Under the pieces are notes generated by a model, which worked only from the letters and a program-made list of their open reading frames with translations, did not search any database and had not been told where the DNA came from. A stretch of 8,159 nt of DNA, taken from Gammaproteobacteria bacterium. Lineage in GTDB: Bacteria; Pseudomonadota; Gammaproteobacteria; QNFN01. The DNA lies in contig QNFN01000069.1 in assembly GCA_003645555.1 (NCBI GenBank), forward strand, positions 1 to 8,159, in the 5' to 3' direction. Both the position numbers and the translations under genes were made by a program. Below are positions 1 through 6,355 of this stretch, one piece after another. The number at the start of each line of letters is the position of its first letter. Within the stretch, counting starts at the first letter, position 1.

Positions 1-1883
1 ACGTTTTCGAAACCCATACCAACCATATCTCGACAGCGCAGCGGTTGATCCGTGCCATGGTCGAGCGCAACGTGCGCCTGGTGACTTTCGACGTGCGCCT
101 GTCGAACACCGCAGCCAAGTCGGACGAATGGGTGCCGATACGTCCCGGTACCGACCTCGCCGTGGTGCTGGCGATGTGCAACGTAATCATGAGTGAGGGC
201 CTCTACAGCAACGGTCTGCCATTCCTCGACTTCTGCAAGCTGACGGTGGACAACCACGCCAGCGTCGACGACAAGATCGACGCGCTGAAAATGCACCTCG
301 CCGATTACACACCGGCCTGGGCCGAGAAGATCAGCGGCGTACCGGGCGACAAGATCGCCGAGATTGCCCGCGACTTCGCGACCCGCCAGCCGGCCTGCGT
401 TATCAGCTATCGCGGTGCGGTGGCTCACTACAATGGCAACGAGACCGAGCGGGCGATCCAGATGCTCGCCGCCCTCACCGGCAACATCGACAATCCGGGT
501 GGACGCTGCAAGGCGGTTGGCGCCAGCTGGAGCTCGCCAAAGCCGAAAAAAGTACCGAAGGCGCGCAAGCTTGACCTGATGGACGGCTTCCCGGGCCAGG
601 TGGCGTTTCCGACCCACCATGTCAGTCACCAGGTCTTCGATCGCATTCGTGACGGCAGTGCCGGACGGCCCGACATCTACCTCTGGTACTGCTACTCGCC
701 GGTCTACGCCAACGGCAACTGCAAGGTCAACGAGGAAGTTCTCAAGGACGAGTCGTTGCTGCCGTTCACAGTGTCGATCAACCCGTTCTACGATGAAAGC
801 GCGGCGCTCGCCGACATGATCCTGCCCGATGTCACCTACCTCGAGCGCTGGGACTGGGAAGACATGGTGTCGCCCAGCCAGGTGGCCGAATTCTACATTC
901 GCCAACCGTTGTCGGAGCCGCTCGGTGAAGCACGCAACTTTGCCGATGTCTGTTGTGATCTGGCCAAGCGCATGAAGCTCAAGATCGGCGCCAAGTCGAT
1001 GCAGGACTTCGTCAAAAAATCGTGCAAGTCCACCAAGCTGGTCAAGAAGAAGGGCAAGGGTATTCGTGGCATGGCCAAGAAGGGCGTCCTGCACGACAAG
1101 AAGGCGCGGCCGCGCTATTACTCCTACCGTGAGCTGGTCAATACCAAGGCACTGGCCAAATCGAGCGTGGTTCTCGACGATGCGACCGGCGTTTACTGGG
1201 ACTGGGAAAAGGCCGGTCTCGACAGCGCCGAGGAAGCACAGGAGCAGGGCTACACGGCGACGCCAAAGTCTTACAAGGCGTATATCGGCCAGCAGGTCGG
1301 TGAACGTGTCTACCGCGGTTTTCCACCGGACAAGGTCAACAAGTCTGGACTGTTCGAGATCTATTCGGAGTTGATGGAAGCCAAGGGGCTGGCGCCGATG
1401 CCGGGCTGGATCGCGGTACCCGAGCATGAGGCGATGGCCGACGACGAACTGGTATTGACCACCTACAAGGTCAACGTCCACACCCATTCGCGGACGATGA
1501 ACTGCCGCTGGCTCAGCGAGATCTACCATGACAACCCGGCCTGGTTGAACCCGGTGACCGCGGCGGCGCGCGGACTCGGTGACGGCGATGCGATCAGGAT
1601 CACCTCGCCGGTCGGCGAAATCGAGACCCGGGTCAAGGTAACCCCGGCGATCGTTCCCGGCGTTATCGCCATCTCCCACCACTGCGGTCACTGGGAATAC
1701 GGCCGCTTCGCTTCGGCGTCGGGCAATCGCTCGCCCCAGGGGGTCGATGACCTCGGACCTCGCGACCGCCGCTGGTGGAAAAACAATGGCATGCACCCGA
1801 ACTGGCTGATCCCCAATTCGCCCGATCCGATCAATGGCCAGCAGCGCTGGATGGATACCGTGGTCCGTGTGTCGCGGGCCTGA
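1..1883 (+). CDS. Molybdopterin oxidoreductase catalytic subunit (A1), 5'-truncated by window edge
   Basis: Catalytic subunit of a DMSO reductase-family (bis-MGD) enzyme, probably periplasmic like its paralog. The frame is already open at base 3 and the first residues (VFETHTNHI) align with FLETHTNHI at residues 218-226 of the complete paralog at 3835-6351. The TTG at 45 is therefore not the start. About 217 residues are outside the window: the expected Tat signal, the [4Fe-4S] cysteines and the molybdenum ligand. The visible 626 residues run to the natural C terminus and include TFDVRLSNTAAKS, YRGAVAHYNGNE, EDMVSPSQVAEFYIRQP and a cofactor-binding C-terminal domain with SHHCGHWEYGR. Identity with the paralog is roughly 55-60% by eye, with few gaps. 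A lysine-rich stretch (1014-1115) sets it apart. The substrate is unknown; members of this branch reduce or oxidise oxyanions or sulfur compounds. A 78-bp gap separates it from the next gene. Confidence 0.93.
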   Translation, partial: VFETHTNHISTAQRLIRAMVERNVRLVTFDVRLSNTAAKSDEWVPIRPGTDLAVVLAMCNVIMSEGLYSNGLPFLDFCKLTVDNHASVDDKIDALKMHLADYTPAWAEKISGVPGDKIAEIARDFATRQPACVISYRGAVAHYNGNETERAIQMLAALTGNIDNPGGRCKAVGASWSSPKPKKVPKARKLDLMDGFPGQVAFPTHHVSHQVFDRIRDGSAGRPDIYLWYCYSPVYANGNCKVNEEVLKDESLLPFTVSINPFYDESAALADMILPDVTYLERWDWEDMVSPSQVAEFYIRQPLSEPLGEARNFADVCCDLAKRMKLKIGAKSMQDFVKKSCKSTKLVKKKGKGIRGMAKKGVLHDKKARPRYYSYRELVNTKALAKSSVVLDDATGVYWDWEKAGLDSAEEAQEQGYTATPKSYKAYIGQQVGERVYRGFPPDKVNKSGLFEIYSELMEAKGLAPMPGWIAVPEHEAMADDELVLTTYKVNVHTHSRTMNCRWLSEIYHDNPAWLNPVTAAARGLGDGDAIRITSPVGEIETRVKVTPAIVPGVIAISHHCGHWEYGRFASASGNRSPQGVDDLGPRDRRWWKNNGMHPNWLIPNSPDPINGQQRWMDTVVRVSRA

Positions 1884-1929
1884 GCGAGGGGCCGCCGTGC
1901 CTGTACACCGTGCCTGCGGTCGCACCCGC

Positions 1930-1944
1930 GCTGCCGCGGGCAGC
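1930..1944 (+). other. Small GC-rich inverted repeat upstream of a ribosome binding site
   Basis: GCTGCC and GGCAGC flank a GCG loop, giving a perfect 6-bp stem that ends 4 bases before the AAGGAG at 1949-1954. There is no T-run after it, so it does not look like a Rho-independent terminator. It could be an mRNA stability or processing hairpin between the A1 gene and the periplasmic protein gene, or chance in GC-rich DNA. Confidence 0.3.
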
Positions 1945-1961
1945 TGTCAAGGAGTGTCGAG

Positions 1962-2765
1962 ATGAACTGCCGTCGCCCATTTGCCGCCGCGTTGCTGTTC
2001 GCCGCGCTGGTCCTGCCGGCCCTTGCCGTCCACGCCGCTACGCCGCGGGATGACGTCGCCCAGGTTGTCCGCCTGCTCGGCTACGGGGGTGGCATCCACC
2101 AGTTCAAGAACTACGTGTTGCGTGGACAAGCGCGCTACCGTGAAGCCGCCGCAATTTCCTTTGACAAGGCAAGGGCGATCATCGATCGCCTCTCCATCAG
2201 TGCCGAACTCGACGCCGGTGACAAGGCGGCGCTGGATGGCTTGGCTAGCACCGTTGATGCGTACATCGACGCGTTGCAGAGAGTCACCGAATTACGCCGC
2301 GAGAGGCTGACTGCGGACCTGGTCGACCGCTTGGTGCTGATAGACGACGCTTCGGCGGTGGCCGCACTCGAGGCACTGCGCACGCGTTGGCAGTGGAGTG
2401 ATTTCGAGGAGATGGAGTATCAACTCGGTTACGGCCATGCCATCCACGACTTCAAGAATTTCGTGCTGCGCGGTCAGCCGCGCTACCACGCGGGCGCACT
2501 GGAGCACCTGCTTGCCGTCGACGCCCTGATCGCCACCCAACTCGCGGTAGAGGGACTCGGTGACGGAGACCGTGCGGCGTTGGAGAAGCTCGAACGGGTC
2601 GTCCATGGCTACCGCGACTACCTGCCGCTGGTCGACAAGCTACATGTGATGCAACGGCCGGTGCAGCAGGTTGATCTGGCGGTCAAGGTCAACGACGGTC
2701 CCGGCACGACTGGCTTGGCTAAGCTGCGCCAGCCGGGCGGTTACCTTGAGCAGGCGCAGCGCTGA
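1962..2765 (+). CDS. Exported periplasmic protein with two tandem IHxFKNxVLRG domains
   Basis: I do not recognise a named family with confidence. The 267-residue protein starts with a Sec-type signal peptide: basic MNCRR, a hydrophobic core at about 7-22, and likely cleavage after VHA (25) or A26. The mature part has no cysteine and no further membrane segment, so it should be free in the periplasm. Residues 37-140 and 153-256 are two copies of one mostly helical domain that align without a gap at an offset of 116 residues. Shared positions include H46/H162, K49/K165, N50/N166, R54/R170, R58/R174, Y59/Y175, the GD[KR]AAL segment (86-91/202-207) and Y101/Y217. From memory, similar IHxFKN motifs occur in periplasmic parts of some chemoreceptors and GGDEF proteins; this is unchecked. 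No output domain is present. ATG 1962 is preceded by AAGGAG at 1949-1954. A binding or sensing role for the enzyme substrate is inference only. Confidence 0.85.
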   Translation: MNCRRPFAAALLFAALVLPALAVHAATPRDDVAQVVRLLGYGGGIHQFKNYVLRGQARYREAAAISFDKARAIIDRLSISAELDAGDKAALDGLASTVDAYIDALQRVTELRRERLTADLVDRLVLIDDASAVAALEALRTRWQWSDFEEMEYQLGYGHAIHDFKNFVLRGQPRYHAGALEHLLAVDALIATQLAVEGLGDGDRAALEKLERVVHGYRDYLPLVDKLHVMQRPVQQVDLAVKVNDGPGTTGLAKLRQPGGYLEQAQR

Positions 2766-2784
2766 TGCCCGGGCGTTGCCATCC

Positions 2785-2800
2785 GTTACCGCTCGGTAAC
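2785..2800. promoter_or_regulatory. Palindromic operator-like site, copy 1
   Basis: GTTACCGCTCGGTAAC is a palindrome with 7-bp arms around CT. The same GTTACC-N4-GGTAAC pattern recurs at 2828-2843, with centres 43 bp apart (about four helical turns), so both would face the same side of DNA. The centre is about 141 bp upstream of the start point predicted from the -24/-12 element, a usual distance for sigma-54 activator sites. The cognate regulator is not in the window. Confidence 0.6.
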
Positions 2801-2827
2801 TAGGCTCACGCATAGAGTTTGAGAGAA

Positions 2828-2843
2828 GTTACCTCGCGGTAAC
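2828..2843. promoter_or_regulatory. Palindromic operator-like site, copy 2
   Basis: GTTACCTCGCGGTAAC repeats the GTTACC-N4-GGTAAC pattern of copy 1 with a different four-base core, as expected if a dimeric regulator reads the arms. Its centre is about 98 bp upstream of the predicted transcription start. A lone GTTACC half-site lies 45 bp before copy 1 (2740-2745), inside the end of the preceding gene. Confidence 0.6.
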
Positions 2844-2875
2844 GCAAACCCAGAATAAAGTCCGTTAACACGATA

Positions 2876-2888
2876 TAACTGACTGAAA
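2876..2888 (-). promoter_or_regulatory. Possible IHF binding site
   Basis: TAACTGACTGAAA matches the reverse of the IHF consensus (YAA-N4-YTGATW) at 8 of 9 defined positions. It lies in an AT-rich stretch between the paired palindromes and the -24/-12 element, where IHF commonly bends DNA at sigma-54 promoters. The consensus is loose, so position is as important to this call as sequence. Confidence 0.35.
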
Positions 2889-2907
2889 TTAAGATTAAAA
2901 CCGATGC

Positions 2908-2923
2908 TGGACCGGTATTTGCA
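2908..2923 (+). promoter_or_regulatory. Sigma-54 (-24/-12) promoter for the B-A2-torD cluster
   Basis: TGGACCGGTATTTGCA fits TGGCACG-N4-TTGCA, with the essential GG (2909-2910) and GC (2921-2922) exactly ten bases apart and a complete TTGCA. The only departure in the -24 half is AC instead of CA after TGG. The predicted start is near 2934, giving a 5' UTR of about 93 nt before ATG 3027. Two upstream palindromes and an IHF-like site complete the usual architecture. Sigma-54 dependence means an AAA+ enhancer-binding activator is required; none is encoded here. Confidence 0.65.
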
Positions 2924-2965
2924 AAGTATAAGTTCGCTAATTGCAAAATTCAGTTCAGAAAATGA

Positions 2966-2997
2966 GATCAGGTCACCGATTCACGGTGCTCATGATC
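2966..2997 (+). other. Stem-loop in the predicted 5' UTR of the B gene
   Basis: GATCA (2966-2970) pairs with TGATC (2993-2997) and CACCG (2974-2978) pairs with CGGTG (2984-2988), leaving an ATTCA apical loop and a 3x4 internal loop. It ends about 15 bases before the purine-rich ribosome binding site. It may be a stabilising or regulatory hairpin; as DNA it could also be a protein site. No known riboswitch fold is recognised. Confidence 0.35.
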
Positions 2998-3012
2998 GAA
3001 GACAAGAGACCA

Positions 3013-3025
3013 GGGGGAGGAGGAG
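3013..3025 (+). promoter_or_regulatory. Strong purine-rich ribosome binding site setting the B start
   Basis: An unbroken run of G and A containing AGGAGG (3018-3023) lies just before two in-frame ATGs at 3027 and 3033. The GGGGGAGG part is 6 bases from the first and AGGAGG is 9 bases from the second, so either could be used. It rules out the longer open frame from 2904, which would run across the -24/-12 promoter. Confidence 0.7.
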
Positions 3026-3026
3026 A

Positions 3027-3818
3027 ATGACGATGGAAAATCAGTCCAATCTGTCACGTCGCGCGTTCCTGAAAAAGGCCAGCGCCACGTCGGCCGGTGC
3101 CGTGGTAATTGCCGCGGCTCCGATGAGTGTCAATGCCGCCAAGCAGGAGGTGCGCTATGCGATGGTGATCGACACCCGGCGCTGTTCTGGCTGCCAGGCG
3201 TGCTCGATTGCCTGCAAGACCGAGTTCGAGGTGCCGATCGGCGCCGTCCGTTCCTGGGTCGAGCATCACGAGGCAGGCGCGTACCCGGCCACGGAACGGC
3301 GCATGCTGCCGCGGCTCTGCAACCACTGCTCGAAGCCGCCGTGCATTGAGGTCTGTCCGAAGAATGCCGAGGGCGCGACCTACAAGCGTGAAGAGGACGG
3401 CATCGTCGTCGTCGATGAAAGCAAGTGCACCGGTTGCGCAAAATGCATCGAGGCCTGTCCCTACGATGCGCGTTTCATGAACCCGTTCAAGGGTGACCCG
3501 GTGAAGACCGCGGGCAACGGTTCCGTCGACAAGTGCGATTTCTGCCTGCACCGCGTTTCCAAGGGTGTCGAGCCTTCGTGCGTCAACACCTGTCCGGGCA
3601 AGGCCCGAATCTTCGGTGATCTCAACGATCCGACCAGCGCGGTCGCCAAGTTGGTTGCGGAGTTCGACACCACCGTGCTGCTCCGCGGCGAGAAGACCAA
3701 GCCGAGCGTGATGTACATCGGCGCCGATTGGCTCGAGGCGAAGAAAGACAAAAAGGCGGCACAGTTTTCCCGCCTTGACAGCCACCGCAACGAGCGCTCT
3801 GCGCACCGCTTTGCCTGA
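3027..3818 (+). CDS. Tat-exported four-cluster [4Fe-4S] electron-transfer subunit (B)
   Basis: Ferredoxin-like subunit of the NrfC/TtrB/PhsB/ArrB type, passing electrons between the catalytic subunit and a redox partner. From ATG 3027 it has 263 residues. SRRAFLKKAS at 10-19 followed by a hydrophobic stretch to about residue 38 is a twin-arginine signal. Sixteen cysteines form four groups: 53-56-59-63 (CSGCQACSIAC), 98-101-106-110, 134-137-140-144 (CTGCAKCIEACP) and 170-173-185-189 (CDFC-x11-CVNTC). This is the arrangement expected for four [4Fe-4S] clusters. No transmembrane helix follows, so it is a peripheral, periplasmic subunit. The A2 gene begins 16 bp downstream, so the two are surely co-transcribed and form a complex. 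It could also serve A1, whose own B partner is not visible. The start could equally be ATG 3033. Family assignment is firm; the substrate is not indicated. Confidence 0.93.
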   Translation: MTMENQSNLSRRAFLKKASATSAGAVVIAAAPMSVNAAKQEVRYAMVIDTRRCSGCQACSIACKTEFEVPIGAVRSWVEHHEAGAYPATERRMLPRLCNHCSKPPCIEVCPKNAEGATYKREEDGIVVVDESKCTGCAKCIEACPYDARFMNPFKGDPVKTAGNGSVDKCDFCLHRVSKGVEPSCVNTCPGKARIFGDLNDPTSAVAKLVAEFDTTVLLRGEKTKPSVMYIGADWLEAKKDKKAAQFSRLDSHRNERSAHRFA

Positions 3819-3834
3819 GGGGGAGTAAAAAATC

Positions 3835-6351
3835 ATGTTTGATCGACGCAAATTTCTGAAGATAGGCGCGGTTGCCACCACGGCCGCCGTTGCCGGGGGC
3901 GTCTCACTGAACGCCAAGGCGGCCAAGGATCTGCCGATCCGCGGCAACAAGGACTTCTCGCCGACCACCGGCAAGGAGCGCAAGGCCATCCCGAGCGCCT
4001 GCTGGCAGTGCGTGACGCGCTGCTCCAATATGGGTTATGTCGAGGACGGCCGATTGGTCAAGATCGAGCCGAACATCAACTCGATTCGCACCGGAGGCAC
4101 GCTTTGCTCGAAGGGTCAGGGGGCGGTTAACCACACCTACGACCCGGACCGTATCCTCCACCCGATGCGCCGAGTCGGCGCACGCGGCGAGGGCAAGTGG
4201 AAGCGCATCAGCTGGGACGAAGCGCTCACCGAGGTTGCCGCACGGATGAAGAAGAACCGCGACGCCGGCACCCCGGAGAAGGTCGTCTACCATTACGGCC
4301 GCGCCAAGGCGAGCCATTCGAAGACCGTCGGTGGCTTCTTCAAGGCCTTCGGCACCGGCAGCATTGGCAACCACACCAGCATCTGCGAGGGCGGCAAGTG
4401 GTCGGCGCAGGAGCTGACCTGGGGCGGCCACTTCGACAACTGGGACTTCGACAACACCAAGTTCGTGCTGAACTTCGGCAGCAACTTCCTCGAGACCCAC
4501 ACCAACCACATCCCGGTCGCGCACCGCATGCTCAAGGCGATGGCCGACAGGGGTGTGGAGATGGTGACCTTCGACGTGCGGCTGTCGAACACCGCGGCCA
4601 AATCGCGTGAATGGATCGCGCCCAAGGTGGGCACCGATGCGGCCATCATTCTCGCCATGACCAACGTGGTGATGAAAGAGGGGCTGTACAAGGGTGCTGG
4701 CGAGGAGATGCTCAAGTACACCCGGGTCTCCGAGGACGTCAACGCTGACGTGGCGACCAAGATCAAGGCGATCAAGGCGCACGTTGCGGGTTATACCCCG
4801 GCATGGGCCGAGAAGCTCAGCGGCGTTCCGGCGTCGAAGATCACCGCGCTGGCGCGTGAGTTCGCGACCAAGACACCGGCCGTGCTGGTGACCTACCGTG
4901 GCGTGGTTGCCCACTACAACGGCAACGAGGGCGAGCGGGCGGCCAAGCTGCTGTGCGCGGTCACCGGCCAGATCGACAAGCCGGGTTGCCGGATGAAGGC
5001 GGTCGGTGCGGGCTGGAAGTTCCCGAAGATCAAGAGCAATGCCAAGAGGAAGCTCAACATCTTCGACGGCTTCCCGGGCCAGGCGGCCTACCCGACGCAC
5101 CACGTCAGTCACCAGGTGTTGAAGATGATCAAGGACGGTAGCGCCGGTCGACCGGACATGTACATCACCTACTGCTACACGCCGGCCTACGCCAACGGCG
5201 ACGTGCAGGAGAACATCGACATCCTGAAGGACGAGAAGCTGATTCCGTTCTATGTCTCCGTCGATCCGTTCTACGGTGATTCGACCATGTACGCCGACCT
5301 GATCCTGCCCGACACGCCGTTCACTGAGCGTTGGACGGCCGAGGACATGGTCTCCCCGTCGCAGGTTGCCGAGTTCTACATCCGCCAGCCGTTCACCAAA
5401 CCGATGGGCGAGGCGCGTGATTTCTCCGACGTGGTCTTCGACCTGGCCAAGCGCCTCGGCGTCGACATGGGTGCGGCGAAGTCGCACGAAGACTACGTGC
5501 GGATGGCCTGCGAGGCGACCCCGGGCGTCAAGGAGGCCGGTGGTTTCGAGTACATGAAGAAGGTCGGCGTCTGGCACGACAAGAACGCCAAGCCGCAGGG
5601 CCCGGTCTACAAGACGCCCATTCCGGAGTCGGTCTACAAGGCCAAGGGCGTGGTGCTCGACAAGGCTTCTGGTGTTTACTGGAAGCCGGCCAGCGAGGCT
5701 GACGCGAAGAAGGGCTACGTGGGCACCAAGAAGGCGTTCAAGAAGTATGTCGCGCAGAAGATGCCCCATGGTGTGTTCTCCGGCTTCGCCCCGGATGCCG
5801 TCAACAAGTCGGGTTATCTGGAACTCTGGTCGCCGCTGCTGAAGGCGAAGGGCTTCAACCCGCTGCCGACCTGGATGGCGATCCCCGAGCACCAGAAGAT
5901 GGCCAAGGACGATCTGCACCTGACGACGTTCAAGTACGCGACGCACTCGCACTCGCGGACCATGAACTGCAAGTACCTTGCCGAGGTCTACCATACCAAC
6001 CCGGCATGGATTAACCCGGCCACGGCCAAGGAGCGAGGGATCTTTGATGGCGATAACATCAAGGTCACGTCACCGACAGGTGAGTTCGTTACCAAGGCGC
6101 AGCTGACCGAGGCGATCATGCCTGGTGTCGTTGCGGTGTCGCACCACTGCGGTCACTGGGCTTACGGCCGTTACGCTTCCGACCGGCGCGCGCCTGGGGA
6201 GGGATCGGACAGCCGGGGTGACCGCGACTACAAGATGAAGTGGTGGGACGACAATGGTGTTCACCCGAACTGGGCCATCCCCAACTCAGCGGATCCGATC
6301 AATGGCCAGCAGCGCTGGATGGATACGGTGGTCAAGGTGACCCGCGTCTAG
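3835..6351 (+). CDS. Tat-exported molybdopterin (bis-MGD) oxidoreductase catalytic subunit (A2)
   Basis: Complete 838-residue periplasmic catalytic subunit of the DMSO reductase family. RRKFLK at 4-9 plus a hydrophobic, alanine-rich stretch to about 30 is a Tat signal. C56-x2-C59-x3-C63-x27-C91 binds the proximal [4Fe-4S] cluster, with K93 just after it, as in electron-relaying members. HTSICEGGK places C184 as the likely molybdenum ligand, with H180 and R156 nearby. The molybdopterin domain follows to about 600, then the C-terminal cofactor-binding domain (about 680-838) with SHSRTMNC and HHCGHW (770-775). Size, Tat signal and a separate four-cluster B subunit resemble ArrA, PsrA and PhsA more than formate or nitrate enzymes; the reaction and its direction are undetermined. 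GGGGGAG (3819-3825) lies 9 bases before the ATG. No membrane-anchor gene follows. It is paralogous to the truncated gene at 1-1883. Confidence 0.94.
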   Translation: MFDRRKFLKIGAVATTAAVAGGVSLNAKAAKDLPIRGNKDFSPTTGKERKAIPSACWQCVTRCSNMGYVEDGRLVKIEPNINSIRTGGTLCSKGQGAVNHTYDPDRILHPMRRVGARGEGKWKRISWDEALTEVAARMKKNRDAGTPEKVVYHYGRAKASHSKTVGGFFKAFGTGSIGNHTSICEGGKWSAQELTWGGHFDNWDFDNTKFVLNFGSNFLETHTNHIPVAHRMLKAMADRGVEMVTFDVRLSNTAAKSREWIAPKVGTDAAIILAMTNVVMKEGLYKGAGEEMLKYTRVSEDVNADVATKIKAIKAHVAGYTPAWAEKLSGVPASKITALAREFATKTPAVLVTYRGVVAHYNGNEGERAAKLLCAVTGQIDKPGCRMKAVGAGWKFPKIKSNAKRKLNIFDGFPGQAAYPTHHVSHQVLKMIKDGSAGRPDMYITYCYTPAYANGDVQENIDILKDEKLIPFYVSVDPFYGDSTMYADLILPDTPFTERWTAEDMVSPSQVAEFYIRQPFTKPMGEARDFSDVVFDLAKRLGVDMGAAKSHEDYVRMACEATPGVKEAGGFEYMKKVGVWHDKNAKPQGPVYKTPIPESVYKAKGVVLDKASGVYWKPASEADAKKGYVGTKKAFKKYVAQKMPHGVFSGFAPDAVNKSGYLELWSPLLKAKGFNPLPTWMAIPEHQKMAKDDLHLTTFKYATHSHSRTMNCKYLAEVYHTNPAWINPATAKERGIFDGDNIKVTSPTGEFVTKAQLTEAIMPGVVAVSHHCGHWAYGRYASDRRAPGEGSDSRGDRDYKMKWWDDNGVHPNWAIPNSADPINGQQRWMDTVVKVTRV

Positions 6352-6355
6352 AACG

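Noticed and set aside
45..1883. Reading A1 as a complete 612-residue protein starting at the TTG at 45
   Set aside because: The frame is open to the window edge and the upstream residues continue the alignment with the complete paralog, so the gene is cut by the window.
1895..1916. A 9-bp direct repeat (CCGTGCCTG) after the A1 stop codon
   Set aside because: Too short and GC-rich to separate from chance, and not associated with any mobile element or promoter.
2785..2843. The two palindromes as NorR sites or as a transcription terminator
   Set aside because: They lack the GT-N7-AC core of NorR sites, and neither is followed by a T-run. A repeated pattern at helical spacing fits operators better.
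2904..3026. Upstream extension of the B gene to ATG 2904
   Set aside because: It would overlap the -24/-12 promoter, has no ribosome binding site, and would put 41 residues before the Tat signal.
3904..5994. A 696-codon open frame on the minus strand opposite A2
   Set aside because: It lies wholly inside a gene with clear homology and motifs, and its translation is Arg/Val/Leu/His-rich low-complexity sequence typical of the antisense of GC-rich coding DNA.
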